From positions 124,001 to 188,000 of the forward strand of contig CBDBIZ010000011.1 of assembly GCA_965206195.1 (NCBI GenBank): a stretch of 64,000 nt of DNA, read 5' to 3'. This document shows positions 26,743 through 36,220 of this stretch, one piece after another. The position numbers and the translations under genes are program-made. Source of the stretch: JAAOIF01 sp965206195 (GTDB lineage: Bacteria; Pseudomonadota; Gammaproteobacteria; PS1; Pseudothioglobaceae). The first letter of the stretch is position 1, and every line of letters starts with the position of its first letter. Below the pieces are notes generated by a model. The model saw nothing but the letters and a program-made list of their open reading frames with translations, was not told the DNA's origin and made no database searches.

Positions 26743-27178
26743 GCCTTTATTGAACGCCTCATCTAGTGTTTCTTTATTGCGACGCTTAAGCGCAATTACC
26801 TATGATATATTTTTAGTATTTTCTTTGGCGTTTTTTATCATTGGCGTGGTGCTGATTTTATACTTTGACAAACAAGCACAAAACCACCCTATTATTTTTG
26901 TGTTGATTATTGCCACTGTTTATTTTTATTTTTCTTGGTCATGGGTTAAAGGTAGACAAACTTTAGGCATGAAAGCCTGGAAAATTGAAATTATACAATT
27001 TAATGGCGATAATATAACCCATAAACAGGCTTTTATGCGCTTTATAGTCGCTATATTTTCTTTTACATTCATGGGACTTGGTTTTATTTATCAATTATTT
27101 AACAAAGATAACCTGAGTTTACACGACAAAGCCTCCAACACCTATTTGCAAAAAGTTAAAAACATTAATGGCAATTAA
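26726..27178 (+). CDS. RDD-family membrane protein
   Basis: 150 residues from a GTG at 26726 that overlaps the previous gene; a TTG at 26750 is an alternative start. The RDD signature is present as LLRRLSAITYDIFLV near the N-terminus, with three hydrophobic segments and the conserved KGRQTLGMKAWKIEI and LHDKASNT motifs. The function of the family is mostly unknown; some members affect ion transport. It overlaps ftsB by 11 bases. Confidence 0.85.
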   Translation: MHLNSKPLLNASSSVSLLRRLSAITYDIFLVFSLAFFIIGVVLILYFDKQAQNHPIIFVLIIATVYFYFSWSWVKGRQTLGMKAWKIEIIQFNGDNITHKQAFMRFIVAIFSFTFMGLGFIYQLFNKDNLSLHDKASNTYLQKVKNINGN

Positions 27179-27491
27179 AAAAATCTATCAACTATTTAAT
27201 TTGTTCTACAAATACTGGCTAAGTGCGGTGCTTTTAGTGGTATTAATAACCTTAATTCGTCAAAATTTTATCATCAATCAATTTCCAATCTCGCTAACCG
27301 ATAAACGCGCGGCTATCAATCAAAGTATGCGCAAAAACCAAGCCTTAGATGCACAAAACAAAATTAACGCGCTTAAACTCAAAGCACAAACTGCCAGCGA
27401 CCAAGAAGTATTAGAATCTGAAGCGCGCTACCGCTTTGGCTTGATTAAAAAAGGAGAGATTTATTATCAAATTAACGACGCCGAGCGCTAA
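27168..27491 (+). CDS. ftsB: Cell division protein FtsB
   Basis: 107 residues: a short cytoplasmic tail, one membrane helix (about 18-36), then a periplasmic coiled coil (KRAAINQSMRKNQALDAQNKI) and the conserved end ARYRFGLIKKGEIYYQI. FtsB joins FtsL and FtsQ in the division complex that activates septal wall synthesis. Its place directly before ispD-ispF matches the conserved gammaproteobacterial order, which supports the call, since the sequence itself is weakly conserved. Confidence 0.88.
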   Translation: MAIKKIYQLFNLFYKYWLSAVLLVVLITLIRQNFIINQFPISLTDKRAAINQSMRKNQALDAQNKINALKLKAQTASDQEVLESEARYRFGLIKKGEIYYQINDAER

Positions 27492-27510
27492 TCATTTAGT
27501 GAGCGCTTGA

Positions 27511-28218
27511 ATGTCAATTGAAAAACATTTTCTCATTATTCCTGCTAGCGGTATCGGCACGCGTATGCAAAGCCAAATACCGAAGCAATACCTGAAGCTA
27601 AAAAATGGACTTAGTGTGCTTGACCAAAGCCTTAAAACCTTGCTTAATCTCAAACAAATAGCTGGCTGTGTTATCGCTTTGGCGCAAAATGACAGCCAAT
27701 TCAAACACTCTCGATTTAACAATCATGAAAAAATATTAGCAACTGCAATAGGCGGAGAGGAACGTTGTTATTCTGTTATCGCTGCACTAAAGGCACTAAA
27801 ATCTTTTGCTAATGATAATGATTGGGTATTGATACATGATGCTGCTCGACCTTGTATTAAAAGTGGTGATGTGCTAAATTTAATCACCCAACTTAACAAT
27901 CACCCAACTGGCGGGCTACTGGCAACACCTGTAGTAGATACCATCAAACAAACCAACCATAATAACAATACAACAAAAACCACACTAGATAGAACCCGAC
28001 TCTGGCAGGCACAAACTCCGCAAATGTATCGTTTTGGGGTATTATCAAAAGCCTTAGAAAATGCTGTAGAAAATAATTTAAACATTACTGATGAGTCCAG
28101 TGCTATTGAATATTTAGGGCTTGAATCAATGTTGGTCACTGGCACTAAGAGCAATATTAAAATTACCACGCCAAAGGATTTAGCTTTGGCAAACTTTTAT
28201 TTAAAGGTCTTAACATGA
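27511..28218 (+). CDS. ispD: 2-C-methyl-D-erythritol 4-phosphate cytidylyltransferase
   Basis: 235 residues. The CTP-binding start IIPASGIGTRMQSQIPKQY is intact at about 8-26, VLIHDAARPCI is present, and the end (KITTPKDLALA) is typical. The enzyme makes CDP-methylerythritol in the MEP isoprenoid pathway. It overlaps ispF by four bases (ATGA). Confidence 0.96.
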   Translation: MSIEKHFLIIPASGIGTRMQSQIPKQYLKLKNGLSVLDQSLKTLLNLKQIAGCVIALAQNDSQFKHSRFNNHEKILATAIGGEERCYSVIAALKALKSFANDNDWVLIHDAARPCIKSGDVLNLITQLNNHPTGGLLATPVVDTIKQTNHNNNTTKTTLDRTRLWQAQTPQMYRFGVLSKALENAVENNLNITDESSAIEYLGLESMLVTGTKSNIKITTPKDLALANFYLKVLT

Positions 28219-28694
28219 ATATTAAAACTGGATTGGGGCAAGATTCACACAGGTTCGAAGGTAAAACTGGCAAAGCCTTGATACTCGGTGGCGTCAAGTT
28301 TGACCATCCTCAAGGTTTAAAAGCCAATAGCGATGGCGATGTGATTTTGCACGCTCTTACCAATTGCGTATCTTCTATCACTGGCAATAATATCTTAGGT
28401 GCCAAGGCTGATGAATTATGCAAACTTGGTATTACTGATAGTTATGAATACCTCAAACTGGCATTGGATGGTTTGCACGATTGGCGCATTCAACATGTGG
28501 CGATTGCGATTGAGTGTTTGTTGCCTAAAATTTCGCCCCAACTAGACATGCTTAAAATCAACATTGCCAAACTAATGCACACCAGTGTTGATAATATCGG
28601 CATCACTGCAACCACTGGTGAAGGTTTAAGTGCCTTTGGTAGGGGTGAAGGCATTCAGGTATTTAGTATTATTACGGTTGCAAAATATGCATAA
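28215..28694 (+). CDS. ispF: 2-C-methyl-D-erythritol 2,4-cyclodiphosphate synthase, divergent type
   Basis: 159 residues. Metal-ligand motifs are kept: GQDSHRF (Asp and His) and DGDVILHALTN (His). The C-terminal ATTGEGLSAFGRGEGI matches the family. However the substrate loop that normally reads GDIGxxFPDTD is absent; the matching place reads NNILGAKADELCKLGITDS. The protein therefore belongs to an unusual IspF branch. Position after ispD makes the role in the MEP pathway likely. See findings. Confidence 0.88.
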   Translation: MNIKTGLGQDSHRFEGKTGKALILGGVKFDHPQGLKANSDGDVILHALTNCVSSITGNNILGAKADELCKLGITDSYEYLKLALDGLHDWRIQHVAIAIECLLPKISPQLDMLKINIAKLMHTSVDNIGITATTGEGLSAFGRGEGIQVFSIITVAKYA

Positions 28695-30102
28695 TCTGCA
28701 CGCTATTGGCAATACCAGAATCCGCAAATTACACTTTATCGGTATTGCTGGCTCAGGTATGAGTGGTATTGCTGAAGTGCTACACAATCTTGGCTATCAA
28801 GTCTCTGGCTCAGATATTAACAACAATCAAGTAACTCAAAGACTAGTTGAGCTTGGCTGCATCATCAGCCATCAACATCATCAGCATAATGTGACTGATG
28901 CACAAGCAGTAATTGTTTCCAGTGCTATTGATAAAAACAATCCAGAGCTAATTAAAGCCCATGAGTTAGGCATTCCTATCGTTCCTAGAGCTGAAATGTT
29001 GGCTGAAATTATGCGTTTTCGATTTGGTATTGCGGTGGCAGGCACACATGGAAAAACCACCACCACCAGCCTAATTACCCACATACTAAACATTGCCAAA
29101 CTTGACCCAACTTATATTATTGGCGGCATTTTAAACTCCAGCGGCATCAATGCAAAACTCGGTATTGGTGATTATTTGATTGCTGAGGCTGATGAATCTG
29201 ACGGCTCTTTTTTGCATTTACAACCGATGCTTAGCGTGATTACCAACATCGACCAAGACCACATGGGCACTTATGATAATGACTATCAAAAATTGACCAA
29301 TGCTTTTGTTAAATTTACCTCAAACCTGCCTTTTTATGGTGCTTGTGTTGTTTGTACAGATGACCAAGGAGTGAATGATATTATCAATAACATTCATCGC
29401 CCTTTGATTACTTATGGTTTTGCTGATGGGGCTGACGTACAAGCAATTAACATCAGCCAAACCAATCGACAAATGCATTTTAAAGTGGTGGCTAATAAGT
29501 TTGATAAACCGTTTCCAATCACGCTTAATCTAATTGGCAAGCACAATGTTCTTAATACCTTAGCAGCCATAAGTGTGGCGCGTGAATTGGACATTCAAGT
29601 CGATACCATTCAACGCGCATTAAAGAGTTTTTCTGGGGTGGCGCGCCGTCTTGATTATCACCAGACATTAAGTATTAACGGTAAACAAGTATTATTTTTT
29701 GACGATTATGCTCATCATCCAAATGAAATTAATGCAGTATTTGAGAGTTTGAAAAATACCTATCCAAATAAGCGTTTATTGGTGATTTTCCAGCCACATC
29801 GTTATAGTCGCACACGGGATTTATTTGATGATTTTTCACAAGCGTTATCAACAATAGGGGCTTTAATTCTGTTAGAGATTTACCCTGCAAATGAAAAGCC
29901 TATTGCTCGAATAAATGCCGCCACTTTGGCAAAAAGTATTCGCCAACGCTGCGCGCTAGACCCCATCGTGGTAAAACACACGCACCAGGTTGTACAAGTT
30001 CTGCCAAATATTGTGCAAAATGGTGATGTGGTATTAACGCTCGGTGCGGGTGATGTACACACCTTAGTTAATTTACTCATACATAGATATGCTGACTCAT
30101 AA
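28687..30102 (+). CDS. murC: UDP-N-acetylmuramate--L-alanine ligase
   Basis: 471 residues from the ATG at 28687, which overlaps the ispF stop by eight bases and gives the family-typical N-terminus. HFIGIAGSGMSGIAEVL (about 17-33) binds the UDP-sugar, GTHGKTTTTS is the ATP loop, and DDYAHHPNEI belongs to the C-terminal domain. It adds the first amino acid to UDP-MurNAc. First of four peptidoglycan/division genes with overlapping ends. Confidence 0.97.
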   Translation: MHNLHAIGNTRIRKLHFIGIAGSGMSGIAEVLHNLGYQVSGSDINNNQVTQRLVELGCIISHQHHQHNVTDAQAVIVSSAIDKNNPELIKAHELGIPIVPRAEMLAEIMRFRFGIAVAGTHGKTTTTSLITHILNIAKLDPTYIIGGILNSSGINAKLGIGDYLIAEADESDGSFLHLQPMLSVITNIDQDHMGTYDNDYQKLTNAFVKFTSNLPFYGACVVCTDDQGVNDIINNIHRPLITYGFADGADVQAINISQTNRQMHFKVVANKFDKPFPITLNLIGKHNVLNTLAAISVARELDIQVDTIQRALKSFSGVARRLDYHQTLSINGKQVLFFDDYAHHPNEINAVFESLKNTYPNKRLLVIFQPHRYSRTRDLFDDFSQALSTIGALILLEIYPANEKPIARINAATLAKSIRQRCALDPIVVKHTHQVVQVLPNIVQNGDVVLTLGAGDVHTLVNLLIHRYADS

Positions 30103-30922
30103 CGAACCAATGAGTAAACACTGCTCGTTTAGAGCTGGCGGTTTAGCACAAGATTTTTTTACCCCAAATACCCTTGATGAGCTTAGTGATTTTTTAAAAA
30201 ACAACCACAAGCCAATTTTAATGCTAGGCTTGGGTAGCAATTTATTAGTGCGCGACCGAGGTTTTGATGGGGTTGTTATCAAACTCAAAGCCTTCAATCA
30301 ATTGGTTGTCAATAATGGCTTAATTCATGCTGATGCAGGTGTATCATTGGCAAAATTATCAAGATTTTGCGAAGCTAAAAATCTTAATGGCGGTGAATTT
30401 TTATCAGCTATTCCAGGTAGTATTGGTGGCGCTTTGGCAATGAATGCTGGCGCATTTGGTACTGAGATTTGGTCTTTAGTTGAATCAGTGACCACCATCC
30501 ATCCATCAGGGGTGATACGTAATAGAGCTCCAGCGGATTTTGATATTGCTTATCGCCATGTGGTTAATAAAAATTTTGATGAATATTTTATCCGAGCAAA
30601 GTTTAAATTTAACCAAACGCAAAAACTCAATAATATCAAAGCACTGCTAGAAAAACGCCGCCAATCACAACCAATTGGTGAGGCAAATTGTGGCTCGGTA
30701 TTTAAAAATCCCAGACCGCAATTTGCCGCTACACTAATTGAGAAAAGTAATTTAAAAGGGGTTTGCATTGGTGGTGCTTGTGTCTCAAACAAACATGCAA
30801 ACTTCATTATTAACCGAGACCAAGCCAGTGCTAGCGATATTGAAAAGTTGATTGCACATATTCAACAAACCGTCAAATCTAAGTTTGGTATTGCGCTAGA
30901 AACCGAAGTGAAAATTATATGA
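30089..30922 (+). CDS. murB: UDP-N-acetylenolpyruvoylglucosamine reductase
   Basis: 277 residues, the shorter type II form. The FAD-binding region has MLGLGSNLLVRDRGFDGVVI (about 45-64) and the GGEFLSAIPGSIGGALAMNAGAFG segment; the catalytic serine lies in NCGSVFKNP. It reduces enolpyruvyl-UDP-GlcNAc to UDP-MurNAc. It starts inside the end of murC. Confidence 0.96.
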   Translation: MLTHNEPMSKHCSFRAGGLAQDFFTPNTLDELSDFLKNNHKPILMLGLGSNLLVRDRGFDGVVIKLKAFNQLVVNNGLIHADAGVSLAKLSRFCEAKNLNGGEFLSAIPGSIGGALAMNAGAFGTEIWSLVESVTTIHPSGVIRNRAPADFDIAYRHVVNKNFDEYFIRAKFKFNQTQKLNNIKALLEKRRQSQPIGEANCGSVFKNPRPQFAATLIEKSNLKGVCIGGACVSNKHANFIINRDQASASDIEKLIAHIQQTVKSKFGIALETEVKII

Positions 30923-31812
30923 GTGAAAATTATATAATTGCAGTGTTAATGGGAGGTAATTCTGCTGAAAGACAAATTTCCCTAGACGGTGGTGAGGCGG
31001 TCTACCGAGCACTAAAAAATCAAGCCATTGACTGCTTTAAATTTGATTGGCAGGGTGATAATTTAAGCGAGCTTTGGTCACAAAATTTTAACAAGGCTTT
31101 TATTATGCTACATGGGCGTGGCGGTGAAGATGGCACTATTCAGCAACAACTACAAAAACGTCATATTGCCTACACAGGCTCTGATTCAACTGCTTCTAAA
31201 AAATGCCTGAATAAAGCCACCAGTAAAGCTATTTGGCGTGATTATAATTTGCCATTAGCACCTTGGGTGCTGGCAAATATTGGCGAGTCACTACCTAATA
31301 TTAATTTTCCTCTACCTTGGGCGGTGAAGCCTATTTTAGAAGGTTCTAGCATCGGCATTAGCAAAGTCGAACACCTTCAATCACTCAACCAAGCACTTGA
31401 TTTAGCTTGGCAATATGACCAGCAAGCATTGATTGAAAAATGGGTTACAGGTGATGAATATACTGTCAGCATTCTAAATGACCAAGCCTTACCAGTCATT
31501 AAAATTGTTGCTGATAAAGGATTTTATGATTATGATTCAAAATATCATTCTAATACAACCCAATATCTATGCCCTTGTGGCTTATCAGTTGCCCAAGCCC
31601 AACAATTACAACAAATTGCCTTAGAGGCCTTTAATGCACTGGGTGCAAAAACTTGGGGACGTGTTGATTTTATCCTTGATAAGCAACAAACACCCTACTT
31701 ATTAGAAATCAATACCGTGCCCGGCATGACCTCACATTCACTACTGCCAATGGCGGCTAAGGCATCTGGCTTGACCTTTGAACAACTGGTTTTAGCAGTT
31801 TTAAATGCCTAG
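30919..31812 (+). CDS. ddl: D-alanine--D-alanine ligase
   Basis: 297 residues. AVLMGGNSAERQISLDGG is the Ddl start, MLHGRGGEDGTIQ follows, PILEGSSIGISKV is the ATP-grasp loop, and LLEINTVPGMTSHSLLP carries the metal ligands. It makes the dipeptide for the peptidoglycan stem. ATGA overlap with murB; overlap of eight bases with ftsQ. Confidence 0.97.
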   Translation: MSENYIIAVLMGGNSAERQISLDGGEAVYRALKNQAIDCFKFDWQGDNLSELWSQNFNKAFIMLHGRGGEDGTIQQQLQKRHIAYTGSDSTASKKCLNKATSKAIWRDYNLPLAPWVLANIGESLPNINFPLPWAVKPILEGSSIGISKVEHLQSLNQALDLAWQYDQQALIEKWVTGDEYTVSILNDQALPVIKIVADKGFYDYDSKYHSNTTQYLCPCGLSVAQAQQLQQIALEAFNALGAKTWGRVDFILDKQQTPYLLEINTVPGMTSHSLLPMAAKASGLTFEQLVLAVLNA

Positions 31813-32569
31813 CAATTATACTCGTCGGGGCAATACTCGCAAACCACCCATCACGCGACTGCTAAAACCTGCTATCAAGATAATGGCTATAATACTTGTG
31901 CTTGGATTTATGACTTGGTTGTTAGCAAAATACCATCCAATCAAATTTTTAGAGGCTAATATACGCTGGGATATTGACAATACCTCGGTTGTTGAAAAAA
32001 GCGTTTTAGCGGATAACATTCAGGCATTTATTAATAATAAATACCTGCTAGATTTACAAACAATCAAACACATCTTAGAGCTTGAGCCTTGGGTGGAAAA
32101 TGTGCATATCAAGCGCCTATTTTGGAACTCGATTCAAATCCAAGTAAAAACTCATGATATTGCCATGCGTTGGCAAAATATTGATTGTAATCACAAAAAC
32201 AACAATCACAGCAATTGTAGGGGCTACATATCAACCAAAGGCGTGCTGTTTATCCCTAAAAAATTAATTACCTCAAATGCGCCTTTAGCAATGACAAACA
32301 GCAATACAAGCGTAGTAACAAAATTACACCAAGACTACCAAAAATATCAAAAACTGTCTAACTCGATGACAATCAAATCCTTTTCTAAAACCAATATAGA
32401 CCAGTTGGAATTTATATCTGGCGTTAAGGTAGTATTGGGTTATCAGCAACAAAATCAACGGCTTAAAAAATTCATCCAAGCCTATCGCAAACTCAAAAAT
32501 AACAACTCAAAAATAAATCAAGCAACCTTTGATATGCGCTATCCCAAAGGCTTTGCCGTTAGTTACTAA
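31805..32569 (+). CDS. ftsQ: Cell division protein FtsQ
   Basis: 254 residues. A basic cytoplasmic tail and one membrane helix (about 25-42, IKIMAIILVLGFMTWLLA) precede a POTRA domain (WDIDNTSVVEKSVL ... LLDLQTIKHILELEPWVENV) and the FtsQ beta domain. FtsQ is the scaffold for FtsB and FtsL. In E. coli, ftsA and ftsZ would follow; here the run ends and the next gene is convergent, three bases away. ftsA is at 60577-61812. Confidence 0.93.
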   Translation: MPSNYTRRGNTRKPPITRLLKPAIKIMAIILVLGFMTWLLAKYHPIKFLEANIRWDIDNTSVVEKSVLADNIQAFINNKYLLDLQTIKHILELEPWVENVHIKRLFWNSIQIQVKTHDIAMRWQNIDCNHKNNNHSNCRGYISTKGVLFIPKKLITSNAPLAMTNSNTSVVTKLHQDYQKYQKLSNSMTIKSFSKTNIDQLEFISGVKVVLGYQQQNQRLKKFIQAYRKLKNNNSKINQATFDMRYPKGFAVSY

Positions 32570-32572
32570 TTA

Positions 32573-33283
32573 TCAGTTATTATTGATTTTTAAATCGCTG
32601 TGAATAATCTGGTAGCACAACGCTAATGTGACCAGCGTCCAGTAAAACAAAATAACCTTAACCAGCCAGACAAATGTCAACCCCAAGCCAATCGCATCAA
32701 ATAATGTACCAAACAATAAGGTGACTAAGGCTGGCAAGAGTGCTTGCAAGAAAAATAAATTGGCTTGTGTTACAAATGATAAATTCCAGCGGTATTTTGA
32801 AGGCTGGCCCAGTGCAATATTAATAAAATTAAGGGTGATAGGCACAATTAAAAAATACGCCACCAATTGCAAAACCGCTATGCCAGTCATCATCACTGGA
32901 ACGCTTGTTGCCAAGCCTATTAACAATGTTAATCCAGTAAATCGGACAATTTTATTAAACTCTAAAATTGGCACAAAACCGCGGATTGCCTCATCACCCA
33001 GTAACACCAGTCGATACATGTTAATTGACAAATTTAGATAACCATAGAAAAACAAAATAAGATAGATCATTATATTATTAGGCAATACCAGCTTGGCTAA
33101 CTCACTGCCACTAAAAACTTGCGTCATTATCTCTAATAACGCTGGCGCAATAGACAAAAACGGCACAGCAAGAAAAAGTGGCAATATAGAGATTTGCAAT
33201 ATTTTGCGCCAATGCGTTAACGCAAAGGCAAAGCCTGCTAAGAAAATTTTATTAATGGGCAGTTGATTCATTTTTTGCTTCAT
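32573..33283 (-). CDS. Polytopic membrane protein of unknown function
   Basis: 236 residues with about six hydrophobic segments from residue 20 to 225 and a polar C-terminus (HSDLKINNN). No motif that I recognise. It lies five bases after the mltD stop in the same direction and is convergent with ftsQ, so it may be transcribed with the transglycosylase. Confidence 0.7.
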   Translation of the reverse strand: MKQKMNQLPINKIFLAGFAFALTHWRKILQISILPLFLAVPFLSIAPALLEIMTQVFSGSELAKLVLPNNIMIYLILFFYGYLNLSINMYRLVLLGDEAIRGFVPILEFNKIVRFTGLTLLIGLATSVPVMMTGIAVLQLVAYFLIVPITLNFINIALGQPSKYRWNLSFVTQANLFFLQALLPALVTLLFGTLFDAIGLGLTFVWLVKVILFYWTLVTLALCYQIIHSDLKINNN

Positions 33284-33288
33284 TTTTT

Positions 33289-34878
33289 TTACTTGGCAAT
33301 GGACTTAACAATTTTTAATTTTGTGCCAATTTTAAGTGGCTGACTTTTACGCAGTTTATTGCTGGCGATAATGTCGTTAACGCTAATACCAAATTTACGC
33401 GCAATAGTGGATAAATTATCCCCACCTTTGACTTTGTAAAATACCACTCTACTGACATTAACACCAAGCTTAGTCAGCCCTTTTAACGCGTCTGCTTTGG
33501 TTTTTTCTAGCTGCCAAATAACCAGTTTTTGCCCTATTTGCAAGCCTTTAGTCGCGTTGGTTAGATGATTCCATTTGACAATATTATCAACATAAGTGCC
33601 GTATTTATTGGCAATCAGCCACAGGCTCTCACCTTTAGCAACTTGGTGAATAATTTTTACCCCGTGTTTTTTGCTACTAAGTCTTTGTGCTGCGCGCTGA
33701 TTTTGTGACAAGGTGTAGTAATTATCTGGCTTTTTGGGAATAGGAATGATAATTTTTTGCCCAATCTTGATAGTTGAGTCGTTTAAATTATTAATACTTT
33801 TGATATAAGCAAGCGATGAATTAAATCGCTTGGCTAGCTTGTGTAAACTGTCTCCAGACTTAACTTGATAATGCTTATAGCTAAGTTGGTTTTGCTTTGG
33901 ATGTGCGGCGCGTGCTTTTTTAAAAGCAGCGACTTTATCAATTGGCAATAACAATTCATAACGCGAAGTGTCTGGCGTTGCCCAACGATTAAGATCAGGA
34001 TTCAGGGTGTAAATCTCATCCAAACTCAGCCCACTCCACTTTGCAATTAGCGATAAATCTAGTTGTGAATACAAATAAACAGATTGCAACTGAGGTTTAT
34101 TTTCAACTGGAGTGATGATTTGACTATATTGCCTTGGGTTTTTAATCAACTCAGCCACTGCCAACAATCTAGGCACATAACCTCTGGTCTCCTGTGGCAG
34201 AGCAATGTGCCAAAAATCTGCTTTTTTACCTGCGGCTTTATTTTTATTAATGGCTTTTTGCACCCGACCCGGTCCTGAATTATAAGCCGCAATTGCTAAT
34301 AACCAATCACCTCGAAACAAGGTATGGAGATTTTTTAAATACGCCACTGCTGCGCGGGTTGATAACACCACACTGCGCCTTTGATCGACCCAATAGTTTT
34401 GCTTGAGTCCATATAATTTTCCAGTAGCAGGAATAAATTGCCACAGACCTGATGCTGTGCCATGAGAAAAAGAAAACGGATAATACGCCGACTCAACAAT
34501 TGGCAACAATGCCAACTCAATTGGCAAACCAGCTTTTTCAACTTCTTTGACCACCAAATGCAAATATGGACTCGCACGCTTAGTTACCCGTGTTAAATAA
34601 TCAGGATGTTTCTTAAACCAATCAATATGCCAAAATAAATCCTTTTGACTTCTGGCTTTAAGGCTGTTTCGCTGTGAAATATAATCCCACAAATTATCTT
34701 CAACAACGCTTGGTGTTGAGTTTGCAAATTGAGTCTGCTGAGTTTGAGTTTGAGCTTGTTTGACAGATTTGACAGTCGTAGCATCAACACTTTTATCAAC
34801 CACAACAACTGATTTTTCATCAACAAACCCTAACATGGCGCAACTGTTTAATAATGACGCCAACAAGGCGTAAGACAA
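33289..34878 (-). CDS. mltD: Membrane-bound lytic murein transglycosylase, MltD type
   Basis: 529 residues counted from a TTG at 34878. The SLT domain lies at about 100-250: the catalytic Glu is in LLPIVESAYYP, followed by SGLWQFIPATGKLYGL and AAYNSGPGRV. Three LysM peptidoglycan-binding repeats follow at about 345-525 (QVKSGDSLHKLA, QVAKGESLWLIA, KVKGGDNLSTIA). A lipobox-like LLNSC sits at residues 9-13, but the visible start lacks a basic n-region. In-frame codons just upstream read KILKV, which would complete a lipoprotein signal but have no start codon (see findings). It cleaves glycan strands, releasing anhydromuropeptides. Confidence 0.9.
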   Translation of the reverse strand: MSYALLASLLNSCAMLGFVDEKSVVVVDKSVDATTVKSVKQAQTQTQQTQFANSTPSVVEDNLWDYISQRNSLKARSQKDLFWHIDWFKKHPDYLTRVTKRASPYLHLVVKEVEKAGLPIELALLPIVESAYYPFSFSHGTASGLWQFIPATGKLYGLKQNYWVDQRRSVVLSTRAAVAYLKNLHTLFRGDWLLAIAAYNSGPGRVQKAINKNKAAGKKADFWHIALPQETRGYVPRLLAVAELIKNPRQYSQIITPVENKPQLQSVYLYSQLDLSLIAKWSGLSLDEIYTLNPDLNRWATPDTSRYELLLPIDKVAAFKKARAAHPKQNQLSYKHYQVKSGDSLHKLAKRFNSSLAYIKSINNLNDSTIKIGQKIIIPIPKKPDNYYTLSQNQRAAQRLSSKKHGVKIIHQVAKGESLWLIANKYGTYVDNIVKWNHLTNATKGLQIGQKLVIWQLEKTKADALKGLTKLGVNVSRVVFYKVKGGDNLSTIARKFGISVNDIIASNKLRKSQPLKIGTKLKIVKSIAK

Positions 34879-34883
34879 TACTT

Positions 34884-35201
34884 TTAAGATTTTTCACCCC
34901 CTGTGCATTTGGGGGAGTCTGGTGCTGCGTTTTTCTTTGACCATTCATCTGGCGTGTAGGTATGAATTGCCAAAGCGTGGATAAATTTAAGTTCTTCGGC
35001 AAATAATTTATTAATAAAACGATGACGCTCAATCAATTTTAAATCAACAAAATAGCCGCTCACTACCACCAGCTTAAAATGTGATTGTGTATTGGCTCCA
35101 GCGTGATTGGCTGATTCGTTAATCACTTGCAAATAGCTAGGACTAAGCGCTGCTGTAAGTTGCTGGATTAAGTGTTGTTCCATATTGTCTATCTTGTTCA
35201 T
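34884..35201 (-). CDS. bolA: BolA-family protein
   Basis: 105 residues from the ATG at 35201, which overlaps the reductase stop by one base. The BolA fold motifs are clear: ESANHAGANTQSHFKLVVVSG, ERHRFINKLF and HALAIHTYTPDEW. BolA proteins work with monothiol glutaredoxins in iron-sulfur cluster handling and affect cell-wall gene expression. It lies between an iron-sulfur reductase and a wall hydrolase. Confidence 0.92.
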   Translation of the reverse strand: MNKIDNMEQHLIQQLTAALSPSYLQVINESANHAGANTQSHFKLVVVSGYFVDLKLIERHRFINKLFAEELKFIHALAIHTYTPDEWSKKNAAPDSPKCTGGEKS

Positions 35202-36220
35202 CACTGTTTTTGGGCCTGATTAGTAAAAGCAAACAAAAATGCGTCGGAGAAAAAATTATCTTTAATCATACCCTGCTTAACAAAGGTATTGGCAGCAGCT
35301 TTTACCATCACTGGGGGACCGCAGGCATACACTTCATAACCAGTTAAATCCTCAAAATCTTGCAAAACACTCTCATGCACAAAACCCACCCTGCCTTGCC
35401 AAGTGTCATTCGGCTCGGATAATACCGGGATAAAATCAATGTTGTGGTATTTTTTCGCCCATTTTTGCGGCAAGTCCATATACAAATCCACCTCGTCTCG
35501 CACCCCCCAATACAGATAAATTTTCCTGTCTAATTTAATAGTGATAGCGTGTTCGATAATGGCTTTAACTGGACCAAAACCCGTGCCGCCAGCCACTAAA
35601 ATTACTGGCTTTTTACTGTCCTCTCTCAAGAAAAAATCACCTTTAGGTCCCTGTAATCTAAGCAGTGATTTTTCTTCTAACTTATTAAAAACAAAATCAG
35701 TAAACTTACCCCCCTCCACCCAGCGCACATGTAATTCTATCAAATCAGAATTAATAGGTGGATTGGCAATTGAAAACGACCTCGGCTCAAAATTTGGATG
35801 AATTAAATCAACATATTGTCCTGCCAAATACTGCAGTGATTCAGCATCAGGGATTTTTAACAACACCTTGACCACATCGTGATTCAGGTGCTGAATACTA
35901 TCAACCTTACAAGGCAGTGTTCGCACTTCAATATCTGCCACACTATCAAGCTCTGCTACCACCAAAGAAACATCTGATTTTGCCCGACATTGGCACAATA
36001 GTGCCATGCCATCAGCCACCTCCTCTGGGCTAATGCCATCAGGTATATCACCCTCATAGCCGACCTCACCCTCAATAATGGTGGCCTTGCATTTGCCACA
36101 AAATCCTTTCTGACAACCATACGGAAAATTAAGCCCATGTATTAAAGCATCATCCAAAATAGCATCCTTGCCATCGGTTCTAAAAACCTTGCCACTGAAC
36201 TGATTTTCAATTATAAACAT
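35201..36220 (-). CDS. NAD(P)H-flavin reductase with N-terminal 2Fe-2S ferredoxin domain
   Basis: 339 residues. A plant-type ferredoxin domain fills about 1-90, with cluster ligands in YGCQKGFCGKCKA and LLCQCRA. An FAD domain (RSFSIANPP) and an NAD(P) domain (VAGGTGFGPVKAII, then ACGPPVMVKAA) follow. This is the architecture of phenol hydroxylase or CDP-6-deoxyglucoseen reductase-type electron-transfer proteins. Its partner oxygenase or dehydratase is not in this window, so the role is open. First gene of a three-gene minus-strand run with bolA and mltD. Confidence 0.9.
   Translation of the reverse strand: MFIIENQFSGKVFRTDGKDAILDDALIHGLNFPYGCQKGFCGKCKATIIEGEVGYEGDIPDGISPEEVADGMALLCQCRAKSDVSLVVAELDSVADIEVRTLPCKVDSIQHLNHDVVKVLLKIPDAESLQYLAGQYVDLIHPNFEPRSFSIANPPINSDLIELHVRWVEGGKFTDFVFNKLEEKSLLRLQGPKGDFFLREDSKKPVILVAGGTGFGPVKAIIEHAITIKLDRKIYLYWGVRDEVDLYMDLPQKWAKKYHNIDFIPVLSEPNDTWQGRVGFVHESVLQDFEDLTGYEVYACGPPVMVKAAANTFVKQGMIKDNFFSDAFLFAFTNQAQKQ

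Noticed and set aside
35201..36220. CDP-6-deoxyglucoseen reductase for dideoxysugar synthesis in the glycan locus
   Set aside because: The architecture fits, but it is 12 kb from the glycan genes, beside bolA, and no partner dehydratase is present, so I left the function general.
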